This document shows positions 46,243 through 58,500 of a stretch of DNA of 64,000 bases, one piece after another (position 1 is the stretch's first letter; every line of letters begins with the position of its first letter). The stretch is from Archegozetes longisetosus (Eukaryota > Arthropoda > Arachnida > Sarcoptiformes > Trhypochthoniidae): contig JAEMBT020000009.1 of assembly GCA_018873245.2 (NCBI GenBank), forward strand, positions 14,337,112 through 14,401,111. The letters run 5' to 3'. Under the pieces are notes generated by a model. It was not told where the DNA came from. It did no database searches and saw nothing but the letters and a program-made list of their open reading frames with translations. Position numbers and translations under genes: made by a program.

Positions 46243-47882
46243 TTGGAAAAGTTGGTTTTATTAGAAGCTCATTATAAAAGTGAAAACTTTAAAATGTTGT
46301 TTATTTTAACTTTACTGCCGATTTTGTTGATTGTGCTCATTGTTTGGTATAATTGGCGAATACGTCTAATAACTAAAGTGAAACGAAATGGTATTCCTGG
46401 ACCTGAGCTGAACCTAATATTTGGCAATATCAAAGAGTATCAAACCAAAGGTTATGCAAAGTGTGACGAAGAGTGGATCAATAAGTATGGCCGAGTAGTT
46501 GGTTATTATTTAGGGGCAAAACCATTTGTATTAATCGCTGACAGAGTTACTAAAATTAATGCAAATCAAACATTTTCATAAATTGTCGAGACGAGCACTA
46601 TTTGTCGGAGGACTTAATCCTAATCCAAGATTGCAGCACAGTTTGACCTCTTGTAAAGATAGCCGATGGAAACAAATGAGAAGTACTTTCACATCTACTT
46701 TCAGTGGATCTAAACTGAAACAAATCACTCCAATCATTAACTCATCGATCGATAAGTTCATTTCAAGAGTGGCAGAAAGTTCACAACAAAATAAAGAGTT
46801 TGATATCTATGAACTTCTTCAGGGATTAACATTAGATACAATATCTAAGACAGCATTTGGTGTGGACACTGGAGCTCAAGACAATTATGAAAATGCTGTT
46901 TTGGAGGCCGCTCGTGGAACTTTCAACATCAAAGTTGGACAGTCTCTGACTTTTTTGTGGTTTTTATTTCCTGAATTCAGATTCATTATAAATCGAGTCC
47001 GTATTTCTGTGGAACTAGTCAAACAATTGTTTGGTTATTCAGATGACGGATATTTACTTAAAGTAAGTGATCAAATAATTAGTGAAAGACGTAAAAACTT
47101 GAGTCAAGGCAGAAGAGACTTCAATTAGTGTTAGAGGCAAAGAGTGGGCAAATACTAACTAATCATAAGCTTGAAATTAGCACTGATATGAATGACGACA
47201 ACATTGTTGAGACTAAAGAACAATCAACTAAGAGAACAAACATGACTAATGATGAGGTGGCCTTGAATGCAGTTCTATTTTTTGATGCTGGATATGAGAC
47301 AACGAGTACTGCTCTTTCATTCATTGTACACATTCTTATCAATCATCAGGACGTTCAGCAAAAGATTCGTGAAGAAGTTAAACAATTAATTGAAGAAGAA
47401 GCAAAACTGGATTACAATACAGTGACTAAATTGCGTTTTATGGAACAAGTAGTTTATGAAACAATGAAAGTCTACCCTCCCGTCACTACTTTCATAAGTC
47501 GTTTATCAAAGACTGACTATCACAACAAAAATATTGTGATTCCAAGAGGAACAGACTGTCGAGTACCTGTTTATTACTTACATAGAGATCCAGAACTTTG
47601 GTCAGAACCAGAAAAGTTTGATCCACAAACATTTTCAGATGAAAGTAGTCACTTAATAAACCCAGTGATTTGACAGCCATTTGGTGTGGGACCGCGTAAT
47701 TGCATTGGTATGTGATTCGCTATGTTTGAGATGAAATTAGCTCTCTCTAAATTACTCATCAAATATAAATTGGTTCCATCTGAGAAAACAGAATTGGGAG
47801 ACATTACACGAGATTTGAAATCTATTACAATGACTCCAAAATATGGAGTTTTCGATCTTAAAAACTATGTTTATGTCTATTA
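46243..47882 (+). pseudogene. Cytochrome P450, arm B copy, inactivated
   Basis: Nearly the same protein as the intact copy at 11256-12929, but broken several times. A 2-nt loss near 46543 shifts frame after the VLIAD stretch. A small deletion near 47120, just after RRDF, shifts frame again and creates TAG. TGA replaces the Trp before QPF at 47671-47673 and replaces Arg in the haem loop at 47713-47715. The I-helix AGYETTST and the haem-loop Cys codon remain. The ATG aligned to the intact copy's start is lost; a MEKLVLLEAHYK start appears instead. It has lost the ability to make a P450, while arm A keeps the working version. Confidence 0.9.
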
Positions 47883-47984
47883 TTAACTTGAATGATCTCA
47901 ATCGACAATTAAATGAAATTGCAATAAACCCAAAAGTTTTATTAAAACTTTCTAAAGAAAATTTATCCATTTTTTGAATATAAG

Positions 47985-48291
47985 TTTTTATTAAAAAGAT
48001 TTCTGGAAATTACGCTTTGGAATACAACTTTTTGCAAATTCTAATTTTGAATTATTTAAGGCTTTTGGGTTTGATTTTGATGTGCATATATTCCATTTTC
48101 CCTTTGGAGAAGACTCATTATTTGCCTCCTCGAAGACTTTTCCTCTTTTTGTTTGAACACATTTTGTTGATCGATGGCGTTTTCATTTTGTTAATTTTGA
48201 TTATTGAGTATTTCCGCTGTTTGTGATCAGACTAAATAAATAATATTGTGTTAAATATAATAAAAGATTAGTCCCATTTTAGTGTTGTTTC
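47985..48291. other. Arm B spacer downstream of the P450 pseudogene
   Basis: Corresponds to arm A about 10820-11160 on the other strand. A 69-codon plus-strand frame here (48017-48226) is the antisense of the small lysine-rich frame of arm A, so I do not call it a gene. Confidence 0.4.
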
Positions 48292-49504
48292 GGCTCCTCT
48301 TTGTTTGATCAAAATTGATTTGATCAAAATTTACTTAATTAAAATACATTTGATCAAAAACCCTGTTTAACTACCCCGAGAGTGAATTGAGCCCTGTATT
48401 CAATAATGAATTACTCTGATTTGAAATACCCATTTTATGACATTTTCTAGGAGTTACTCAAATAAAACTAGTATGATATACTTGCAATTTTTATTTTTAC
48501 ATCTGTAATAACCTTTATCTTTATATGAACTATACTTTTGGTAAATATAATTGTCAACAACTGCTGAATCAATTGATAAAATAAAGCGAAGCATTCATTA
48601 TAATTGAGAAAAATCACCAATTTATCAATGAAGTTATTTGACTGAAAACTAATATGAATGAAAGTTATATGAGGTTTTATTGTTTAAATACTAGTTATTT
48701 AAAAAATAATCTGTGAAAGTCACGTAGTCTCTATTACTTAGGGACAGCTCTGGTATTTAATCTAAGATTTCTTGGGTGAATCCGGGCTAATGGGTCTAAA
48801 GGGGTTCTCGATCTCCCACCCCCAAGTGTGATATATCATTGGATTCAGTTCGTCAAGCTGAACATTTTGATACTACACTTGACCACTTTTGATCCGAACC
48901 TGACCACTTCTGGCCACCGAGATCTAACCCCCTCGAAAATGGATAAACCTGGCTTTACCAAGTTGTAACCCAAGCCAAACCTTAGTTTAAATCAGGCTTG
49001 TTTGGGTTACGACTCGAGAATCCAGGTTTATCCATTACGAGGTACTAAATCAAACAATGATGGATATCTCGAGAACTACTTGAGATAATTGACCAAGTGA
49101 GGTATCAAAATGTTCAGTTCGATGTCCTGAGTTCAATGATATATCACTTGGCGGGGTCGGTCACTCCCGTCGGGAGTTGTCCAGAAGTGGTCAGATTCGG
49201 ATCAAAAGTGGTCAAGTGTAGTATCAAAATGTCCAGCTTGACGAACTGAATCCAATGATATATTACACTTGGGGGTTGGAGGTCGAGAACCCCTTTAGAC
49301 CCATTAGCCCGGATTCACCCGATTTCTTTAATCTCTGAAACACGTCATGTTATTTCGTGATTATTCATTAATCTCACAAATTTAATCTGAATCCAGTTGA
49401 GAGTTTAGTTTATTTTTGAGTTTGAAAACGGGATAAAGTTTTTGAGAATAAACAATTTAGGGGTTTGGAAACAGAGTTCAATTTTGATCAAATGAAGTGC
49501 TCCC
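48292..49504. mobile_element. 1.2-kb hAT-like element private to arm B
   Basis: Flanked by GTTGTTTC at 48284-48291 and 49505-49512. Arm A (near 10835) has one GTTGTTTC and no insert, a precise empty site. Terminal repeats share TTTGATCAAAATTGA at the same distance (about 12 nt) from both ends. An 8-bp duplication is typical of hAT. No transposase inside; a second MITE is nested at 48774-49320. Confidence 0.75.
48774..49320. mobile_element. 547-bp hAT-like foldback MITE nested in the previous element
   Basis: Target duplication GATTTCTT at 48766-48773 and 49321-49328. Inverted ends GGGTGAATCCGGGCTAATGG run inward about 130-150 nt. A truncated relative is at 51418-51690. Confidence 0.8.
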
Positions 49505-49512
49505 GTTGTTTC

Positions 49513-50215
49513 TTATCGCGAAAAGTATTTGATAAAAGTTTTGAAGAGTAGCAAATCTTTTAATTATAAATTGATCTGATCTTTGTGTTTAGTCATTAAC
49601 TGCTATATTTAGTTCGCAATTAAAAATAGGATTTTATTTAAATTTGTACTCATCAGTGAAGCAAAAATTTGATTTTCACAATATTTTTTCATATAATGTG
49701 AGATATAATTGCTGTAAGTTTATTATTCTAGGATTGATAATTTCACATTTACTCAGAACACTGTTTTCAATTGTTTTATTTATTTGGTTCACTGCAGTCA
49801 TGTCTCGATTCGACTGATCGTCATAACGAAAGGTTCAACTCCTTTAACTTCTAACTTAACGTTATGACGAGTCTTTAGTGTAATATAAACAGTTCAAGTT
49901 TACTCAACAACTTCATTATACTTAGTTATTTATGTATCTAAAGAATTTGATGTAAGATTAGCTCTAAAGCTAAATCAACTCTCCTTTAAAATAAAGTTAC
50001 TCAATAGGTAAATACATTTTGAATGGAATCTATTATAAATAACTGAATTAAAAGTACAAAACTAAGCATTTTCTAAAAAGCAAAGCTACAAAGGTATAAC
50101 ATGATAACTATCTTTATATATTTTTAACAATTACATTGATCTATAAAGGAAATCAACTAATTTTTCATGTATTCTTCAGCTCTTGCGATAATAAATGAAC
50201 AATAGCTTCGGTCAG
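49513..50215. other. Arm B spacer
   Basis: Matches arm A blocks (10810-10720, 10050-9810, 9590-9480) inverted. Includes the old pogo-like remnant at about 49690-49890. No gene. Confidence 0.5.
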
Positions 50216-50564
50216 CGCTCTTTAGGTGCTGATTAGTGCTATAAAAGTTTTTATGCTGTGGTAAATCAGAAATTCATAAAATTATGTTGAAATTATTTTA
50301 GTTTTTGACGAAAAGAATGAAATGAACACTATTTTACGAAAATTTATAACTATATATTTATACAGTCTATCTTAAAATTTTAAAGCCACTCGATTTTTTG
50401 AATAACTTTTGAACAGAATTAGACAATTTAATAAAATTTGATAATACATCAAATACCAAGTTGTAACAGAAAGCCTATCGATTTTCTAGTTGCATGAATT
50501 GGTTCTTGGATAATATAATTTAATGCAAAAATACACTTTTCAAAATTATAAAACTAGTTCAAAA

Positions 50565-51070
50565 ATTGACTCAAAATCTATCAAAAAATTAAATTTAACA
50601 CCTAATTGAACATCCATTGCAAATAATAGTCTTGAATATACGCTCTAAAGACTTAGTCTTATGATTTGTGAATGCGATATTAGTCATTTGATTATAGCAG
50701 TGGCCGGCTCACATCACGACCGAGCCGCCGCCTCCTAACCCATTGAAACTATTGATCTAATCTAATCAGACAGTTGGGATCCTGTGAGCCGGCCACGGCT
50801 TTAATCAAATGACTAATATCGCATTCACAAATCATAAGACTAAGTCTTTAGAACATATTTACACACTCGGCATGCATTTGCTACCATTTGGTCTACGAAT
50901 TGACGCTAAAAATTGAGTTTATACATAGAGATAATGCTTTAAGAAACATCACTTCAACTTCTTCAAACTTTAGTCAATTCATACAAAGTCGTTTGTTCAA
51001 GACTATTATTAGCAATGAAGGTTCAATTAGGCGTTAGATTTAATTTTTTGATAGATTTTAAGCCAAACCT
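50565..51070. repeat. Two-tier foldback repeat
   Basis: The inner arms (50643-50712 and 50789-50852) pair almost perfectly ('aaagacttagtcttatgat'). Outer arms 50565-50640 and 50990-51070 ('attgaacatccattgc', 'aatagtcttgaa') also pair, with a non-matching stretch between. Two nested palindromes are the simplest reading. Confidence 0.65.
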
Positions 51071-51417
51071 AAGCAACAGAGAAAGGCCTTCTCGGAAAAT
51101 AGTCTTCGCGGGAAGAATGATTTTTATTTCTCGGTATCTCGAAAGTCCGCTTTTCAAAATAAAATTTAAAAATCTTTTATAAGAAATATTTTTTGTCACA
51201 AAGATAAAAATAGTCCAGAAGAAATTGATAACAAGTTTCTACTTAATTACAGTTTCCTAAGGTGTCAAGTCTCTTGAATCAGCATTAGTTACATTCACAC
51301 ATGTAAGCTTTTCGTTTAGGTTCCTATTATTTTTCAAGTGTTTTTATGATTTTTCGGATTTTTTTTCGGGAACGGGGAATTTTATGCTAATTAAGCAATA
51401 GATTAAAAAAATTTAAG

Positions 51418-51690
51418 GACGAGTATCTCGAGAACTACTTGAGATAATTGATCAAGTGAGATATCAAAGTGCTAAATTCAACGTCCTGAGTCCAACGCTA
51501 TATCACTTGGTGGAGTCGACCACTTCGTCGGGAGTTGGCCGGAAGTGGTCAGGTTTGGGTTAGAAGTGGTCAAGTGTAGTGTCAAAATGTTTAGCTCGAC
51601 GAACTGAATCCAATGACACACCACGCTTGGAGGTGAGGTCTGAAACCCCCTTGCACCCATTAGCCCTGATCACTCGATAATCCCTTTAGT
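51418..51690. repeat. Truncated copy of the nested 547-bp MITE
   Basis: Shares long blocks with 49060-49320, including 'cgacgaactgaatccaatga' and 'cccattagccc', but lacks the left half of the element. Confidence 0.7.
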
Positions 51691-51714
51691 TTCTAAGGGA
51701 TTTAATATTTATCA

Positions 51715-51740
51715 ATAAATAAATAAATAAATAAATAAAA
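51715..51740. repeat. (AAAT)n microsatellite
   Basis: Six or so tandem AAAT units, uninterrupted. Confidence 0.9.
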
Positions 51741-52673
51741 TTCTTTTATTATTTTCTTTATAAATTAACACAGTTTTATTGTTTCTAAAGTGATTTTTAG
51801 ATATAACGCCTAAAGAGCACTGTACAGCTCTTTTGGCGCTAAATAGCGCCAAAAGAGTCACTGCGAATAGTTTCTACAATAAACATTATGTTTGCCATAT
51901 ACTTAAGTGATTTTAACAACAGTGTAAAAATGAATAGAGAAGTTTGGCTTAATTGTTATCGGTTTAAAAGATGCACTTAACTACATGTGAAAGTTGAACA
52001 GGTTTCACTCTATCTGTATATCACAGCACTCATAAAAAGAAAGAAGACCAGGACTAATATTTATAAAATGTTGTATACATTTTCGTCAGACAATAGAAAT
52101 GCTATCAAATTGAATCAATTAAGTCAAGCAAATGATTTTTGAAAATGCTCTAATAAATCATTTATTTATTTATTTTTCGAAGCTATGTATTTTTACGTAA
52201 CTTGTAAATTCGTGACAAATAATTTCAAAAAGTCTGATTCTTAATGTGATAGACTAAGTGTCATATTCTTAACTTTGCTCAACAAATTTTACATTAAGTG
52301 ATTATATTTTTATATAAGCGACATGTGAGACTTTCGATTTAGTTGAAGATCAAAGTTTCAATTAGGACTTTATTTATTTGACTATTTTATCGTTATTTAA
52401 AAGGGGTCAAGTCAATTATTTTCAAATGTTGAAAAAGCAATTATTTTTACATTAATTAACTTTAAAAGTGGAGTAAGCATAACTGTGGTATAATAATTCA
52501 TGTGAAAATAATAATATTTTTTAATAAAGTTTCGAAAAATTGATGCAAAACAAAAGAAAAAATTAAATAATTCGCGATAATAACTTTCAATACAATTTTC
52601 AATTATATTTAATAAAAAATGACATAAATAGAAATAAATTTCAATAAAGTCGTGAACCATAAAATAATGATAT

Positions 52674-53129
52674 GTGTCAGGTTTGAGGCTTTTTATCTTA
52701 AGTGAAAATATTATTTTAATAAGAATTATTTGTAATTCGTTGTCACAAATTGATTCCAAAAGTTTTGACCCAAACAGTATTCTGTCTGAAAATATTCTTA
52801 TCAAAAGTGCAGCAAATCATTTGTATAGAATCGGATTATCTCTTCATCCAAATGTATCGAAACTAAGATATAAATTTGATCACCCATTAGCTACTTTTAT
52901 GTTTCATTTAATTTTATTCATTAGATCTCCGAAAGCATTGATCTTAAATGATGAAAATAAGTTCAAGCATTTAATAATAGAAGATTTGTTGCACGTCTTA
53001 AGCATTACAATTGATGGCAATATAACAGCAATTTCATTTTATTTAACTGCTACTGTTTCTCAAATAATACATTATTACAACTATAAGAATGTCGTAAAGC
53101 CTTCATATCTCAAATCATTAGATATATGA
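52674..53129 (+). pseudogene. Multi-pass membrane protein, chemoreceptor-like, arm B copy, truncated
   Basis: Counterpart of 8680-8215. The N-terminal frame is open here (RLFILSENIILIRI, then FDPNSILSEN and SLHPNVSKLRYKFDHP), whereas arm A has a frameshift. The frame stops soon after KPSYLKSLDI, because the 3' half kept in arm A is missing. Three or so hydrophobic helices are left, too few for a receptor. No start codon can be confirmed. Together the two copies show that neither arm preserves an intact gene. Confidence 0.6.
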
Positions 53130-53406
53130 CATGTTTAATTTATTTATGGTTGTGTGATTAGAATTAATATATAATTCAAGTCAATGTATAGTTTCAATTA
53201 AAAATAATTTCAATTAAAAATAATTTCAATTAATATATATTTCAATAAATACATATTTCAATTAGTGTATTATTTCAGACGGCGACTTAGTTGCGAAAAA
53301 TTGATCAGAAAGAGTATGAGTGTTATGTTGGATAACGACAAACCCAGAGAACCACGAGAAGAAGGTCAGACACGTGAAGGAGACATGTGATCAAATGTGT
53401 AATATA

Positions 53407-54308
53407 CTACTATTTATAAACCAATATTTTTTTCAATTATTACTTTTGATTAAATGACACATAATCTGCATAAATGCGTATAAATTGTATGAAAAGCTGG
53501 TAAGTAGTGAGCATAACATAATTTCAAAAGAATCGTTAGATTTTCATATTAAATAGTCAAATGTCTTATATGAAGCACTAACGAGATAACTGACAAAACA
53601 TTCAGTAACATTGAGTAGAAATTGAATGCAAAGTGTTTACAACAATCACAAGTGTTAGTATGATCACAATTGTAAAGTTAGATCTGTTCGACATTCAGCG
53701 GACTTTGAGCCACAGTAATCATTAATGTGAGGAATTTATGCAAGTCTAAGTTGTTAAAATATGCATGCATTTATGCAATTAAAAAAGGAAAAACATCCAA
53801 GTTTATTCTGTCAATTTTCAATGATGAATATAATTTGTATGATGATCTATTCGTTACAATAAGTAATAAGGATCATTTTAAGATTTTCAAATGTAAAGTT
53901 TTGACGTTTATCACTGAGTAATCCTTTGAATTTCGAAAAAGATCTCTCAATATCACATGAAGCCACTGGAGAAAACTTGAATAATACAATTTCATTAATG
54001 TTATACTTGATATCAATTCTTGAAATATTGGCATCATCATCATCACCCGCAATCACCATTATCACAAATAAATTAATTGAAAACACAAATTCACAGTGAA
54101 TTTTAATATTTAACAAAGAGAGCACATGTTAATGTTTTGTTTTCGTCTTGTGGGTGTTTCATGCAATGACATGCATACTTTTCTCAAACATCCTATTTAT
54201 GCGCATATGCTTCAAATATGCATAACATGCTTATTCCTTACATTAGTAATCATTAATGTTCAGCTCGAACGCATAACAACGCAAGTTATGTACTTTCCTA
54301 TTAACTTC
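53407..54308 (-). mobile_element. About 0.9-kb insertion with hAT transposase remnant
   Basis: Absent from arm A, where the flanks (near 2885-2910) are joined. On the minus strand, 54125-53847 encodes a hAT C-terminal dimerisation piece: LFKFSPVASCDIERSFSKF followed by LSDKRQNFTFENLKMILI. It is another hAT lineage than those at 34110 and 39031. Terminal repeats are not clear. Confidence 0.55.
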
Positions 54309-55040
54309 ATCTCACACTTGATTTGATTGTTTTGCCACAAATAAAACAATTGTTTATATTTTCACTACTATTAAGTTGGTTGGCATTCTGTTGACCATTA
54401 AACTCAACATCAGAATCATATTTCTCGAGGTTTATTATTTTGATGTGTTCGTCGTTCTCGTCATTATTCGATCGATTATTAGGGACATTGAAGGGAATGG
54501 CAGTTGACAACGATTGCAGCATATAATCGACTAAATTTTTGACTCAAGTCATTACTTTATAATCAAATTTATGCTTAGTTTCTATTTGTCTTAGTAGCCT
54601 GTCCTCGATTTTGACAAATCCAGATTAAAACATATAAATTTGTAATTTCAACTTTTCTGTACTTCAATATAAACACTCGATCTAATTAGTAGCAACTCAT
54701 TCAAAAGTATTTAATATTCGCAATTAAGCCTTTATGATTGAGGCAAAGTGTCGATTTTGGCAAAACTGAATTTGGCATTACCGACTAGTTGCCATAATTG
54801 TGGACGACCATAACCTTACCAAAAGCATGAGTGTTATCTAACTGATTCCGAAGCATTAATTGGATAAAAAATGGGCGATACCTTTAAACTTGTATTTTTA
54901 AGAACTTTGACGTTGAGTTGATCTTGCACGATTAAAAGCATGATTTGTTCTTGTTTAAGAGCTTTCAGAACATGAGTGTCATCATTAATTCGTTTCTTAT
55001 ATCGCTTAAAAGTTCTTACACGACTCGAAACATAAATATG
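54307..55040 (-). pseudogene. Unknown lysine-rich gene, arm B copy
   Basis: Counterpart of 2160-2881. The exon with TFKRYKKRINDDTHVLKALK (ending at a GT donor, 54882/54881) is open. The later segment reads EDRLLRQIETKHKFDY, meets a TGA, then continues as LQSLSTAIPFNVPNN and an acidic Asn-rich tail that ends with CFICGK. The first exon seen in arm A at 1936 falls outside the duplicated block, so this copy lacks it. Function unknown. Confidence 0.4.
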
Positions 55041-55097
55041 AGTTTTAATTGAATTGAGTCCTTAAGCTATGATTAAGAGTTTAATTAAATGAATTCA

Positions 55098-55554
55098 ATT
55101 ATTTGAACCGAGATAAGAGCCTTCGGGTTTAAACTCTGGCTATTCTTATCTCATTTAAGTTATTTCTCATCTGAAATGTTTCAAACAAAAAATCATTTTC
55201 TCAGAATATATGAGATATGTTGAGCAAAACGAAAATAATTCAAAAAGTTTTATTGATACTTATAATAAGTAATTCAAATATGAATATTGTTATTACAATG
55301 GAACAGCTCTATACGACTTTAAAATCACTTCATTTTTAAGTGCTCTCAAACGAAAGTTGTCATCAATTTCGAGATCAGAAATTTGTTGAATGATTCCTTA
55401 AGCACATTTGATGTTTATTATCAGTTTATCAGGCAGTTTTAGTAAAGATGATGAATGATTTGATTATCCATAAATGCATTAGATGTAGGATTGTAATATT
55501 AAAAATGACGATATGTCGGAAAGCAGTTCAGAGTCTTAGTTTGTGGTGGTTTCA
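55098..55554. other. Spacer between arm B and the ankyrin gene
   Basis: Nothing recognised; would hold the 3' UTR of the ankyrin gene. No AATAAA stands out close to the stop. Confidence 0.4.
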
Positions 55555-58500
55555 TTATTTTTGAAGCTTTTTTACATACGAGACTAATATTTCTGGAATT
55601 TTATTACCATTGTCACTCATAATAGCTTTATATATTTCTGATTGTACTTCTGCAAAGTCAATCAGTTCATCTGCTGGTATGTTACTGATAGAACTCAGTA
55701 CTTTTATGAAATCTTCTGTAATGCTTAACGCATTGACTTGAACTTCTAATGAGGACACAGATCGGGTCAATATATACTTTTGACCTATGAATTTTCTAAT
55801 GAACACATCTAGAAGTAATATCGTACCATTGACATGAATTTGTGAGAGATTTGATGATGTATCATATATGTTTGGTTGTTGTGTATAAGTTAAAGCAGGA
55901 ATACCTTGACCAAACAATCCACCAATAGCCCATACAAATAAATCGTTTATGAAAGAAGGTGTGTTTGGAGCACTACTTGCTACCATGTCAATATGACGGC
56001 GGGCACGAATTGTTTTAGCAACTGGAGCACTAGAAATACTGCTTCTTCTTTCCTGTTCCTGCTTAAAAAATCCAATTGCATCATTGTGCTTGTATTCCAT
56101 GGCAATATCCAATGGCTTTTTACCACCATATGCTTCAGCGTTAATGTCAGCCCCGTTTTCTATTAGAAATTTTATTATATCTAAATTATTATTGAGAGCG
56201 GCATAGTGCAAAGGCGTCCAATCTTGATTTCCTTTAGCATGAATGTTTGCACCTCTATCAAGAAGAAGCTTTACGACATCAAGTTTACCATACTGTGAAG
56301 CCAAATGTAAAGGTGTTTCACCACTCTTTTGTTTGCTATTAATGTCAGCACCTTTATCTATGAGGAGTCTGACAACATCCAAGTCACCTCTTTCAGCAGC
56401 AAAGTGCAAAGGTGTTGCACCGTACTTATCCTTAGAGTTAATATCCGTTTTTATAAAATATTCTACTGTCTTTAATGTTCCGTATTTGACGGCAGCATGT
56501 AAAGGTGTTATATTATCCAATGTAGCTAATTCATTCACAATCAAATTTATTATCTCTTTATTATCTGCCAAATCTAGAGGTGTCAGACCTTTTTTGTTTC
56601 TTTCTTTAACTATAGCACCTTTATTTATAAGGAGTCTGGCCACATCTAAGCCACCTCTTTCAGCAGCAAAGTGTAAAGGTCTTGAGCCATACCTATCCTT
56701 GGCATTAACATCAGTGTTGATGAAAAGTTCTACTGCCTTTAATGTTCCGTATTTGATGGCAGCATGCAAAGGTGTTACGTTGTCCAATGTAGATAGTTTA
56801 TTAACAAGGAGTTTCATCAATTCTGAATTATCTGTTAATGCTAGAGGTGTCAGACCATACTTGTTTTTCGCATTAACAACAGCACCTTTATCTAAGAGAA
56901 ATCTAGCTATATCCAAGCTTCCTCTTTCAGCAGCAAAGTGCAAAGGTGTCCAATCATTCTTGTCACTAGCATTAATATCAGCATGTTTTTCTATGAGAAA
57001 TTTGACCACATCCAAATGTCCGTTATAGGCTGCCCAATGTAAAGGTGTCCTACCATCCATTTGCTTAGTGTTCATATCAGCTCCATTCTCTACAAGAAAT
57101 TCAACAACATCCAATTTACCTTCTTTAAAGGCATAGTAGAGAGGACTTGAACCAAAATTATCTTTTGTGTTAACGTTAACATCTCTAGCGACAAGTAGCT
57201 TAACTACACTCAAATTACCATTATTTGCAGCTAAGTGTAATGGTATACTTCCATCTCTGGCCTGAGCATTAACATCTGCACCTTTATCTACAAGTAGACT
57301 GGCCACATTCAAGTTTCCATCGTAAGCAGCAAAGTGCAATGGTGTCCAACCATTTCCCACTTTAGCATTAATACTAGCTCCATTATCCAACAAAACCCCA
57401 ATTATTCCCACATAACCTCTTGAAACAGCTATGTGTAGAATATGTATTCTATTAACAATATCAGTTATATCTCCCAATTCTTTTAACTTCTCAATGCAGT
57501 CTCTGGTCTTGTGGATATCATTTTCTTTTACACTACTTAATAGCTCATTCTTTAAGCGTTCAAGAACTGAAATTGTAGTTGTAAGTGAACTGGTTGTGGT
57601 TGAAGTAGTTACAAATATTTCGATTGTAATATTTTGATTCGTGTTGACGGATTTACTGCTAACTGTAGATGTTCGGAGATACTCTGCTTTTACTTGCTCT
57701 AAAAATTTTATTACATGAGAACTAATACCAGATTGAGCAGCAAAGTCTTTTGGTGTTTTTCCATTCTTATCAGCAACAGTAATGTCAGCATTATTCCCTA
57801 CTAGAAATTCAACCACATCCAAATGGCCACTGTAAGCTGCCCAATGTAAAGGTGTCCTACCATCCCTTTGCACAGTATTCACATCAGCTAAGTTGTCTAC
57901 AAGCAATTTAACAACATCCAGTTTGCCTTCTTTAGCAGCATAGTATAGAGGAGTTGAACCAAAATTATCTTTCGCCTCAATGTCAGCACCTTTATCTACA
58001 AGTAGTTTGGCTAAACCGAAATCACCACTGTAAGCAGTCCAATGTAAAGGTGTCCAACCATCATTATTCTTAATATTAACATTAGCTCCTTTATCTATAA
58101 GTACCTTAACCTCACTGTAATTATTATTGTAAACAGCAAAATGTAATGGTGTCCAATCTTTGTTAGTTTGAGCGTTAATATCAGCACCTCTATTCATGAG
58201 AAATTCGATAATATTTAGTTGATACTTGTCTAAAGCCATGTGCAAAGGTGTCCATCCATAGTTAGTTTTTGCCTCAATATTAGCACCATGTTTTAGGAGA
58301 AACTCAATCACATTAAGATTACCTTGTTTAACAGCAATATGTAAAGGTGACCAATCATTATTTCCCTTAGCATTAATATCAGTGCCTTTGGAAATAGAGA
58401 ATTGAATTTTACTAATATCTTCCTTTTTCACAGCGTCAAACAATTCTTCATTGGTTAGAATTTCTACAATATTCACATAATTGTTTTCCTTAGCAATATC

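Larger units (their letters stand above)
50216..51866. mobile_element. 1.65-kb composite insertion private to arm B
   Basis: Arm A is continuous across this point (near 9470). Left 'cagcgctctttaggtgc' and the complement of right 'gcctaaagagcactg' form partial inverted ends; 'aatag' flanks both sides. It contains a foldback (50565-51070) and a truncated MITE (51418-51690). No coding frame of note. Confidence 0.5.
46150..55097 (-). repeat. Arm B of the large inverted duplication (partner 2100-12980)
   Basis: Mirror image of arm A with the P450 copy first and the unknown gene last. The outer edge near 55097 corresponds to about 2100 in arm A ('ttcatttaattaaact'). The inner edge near 46150-46210 corresponds to about 12930-12980. 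Private insertions include 48292-49504, 50216-51866 and 53407-54308. By eye, homologous blocks look roughly 80-90 percent identical, so the event is old enough for pseudogene decay. Confidence 0.85.

Noticed and set aside
47985-48230. Hydrophobic 69-codon plus-strand frame
   Set aside because: It is antisense to a lysine-rich stretch conserved in arm A; A-rich coding read backwards gives Leu/Phe-rich nonsense.
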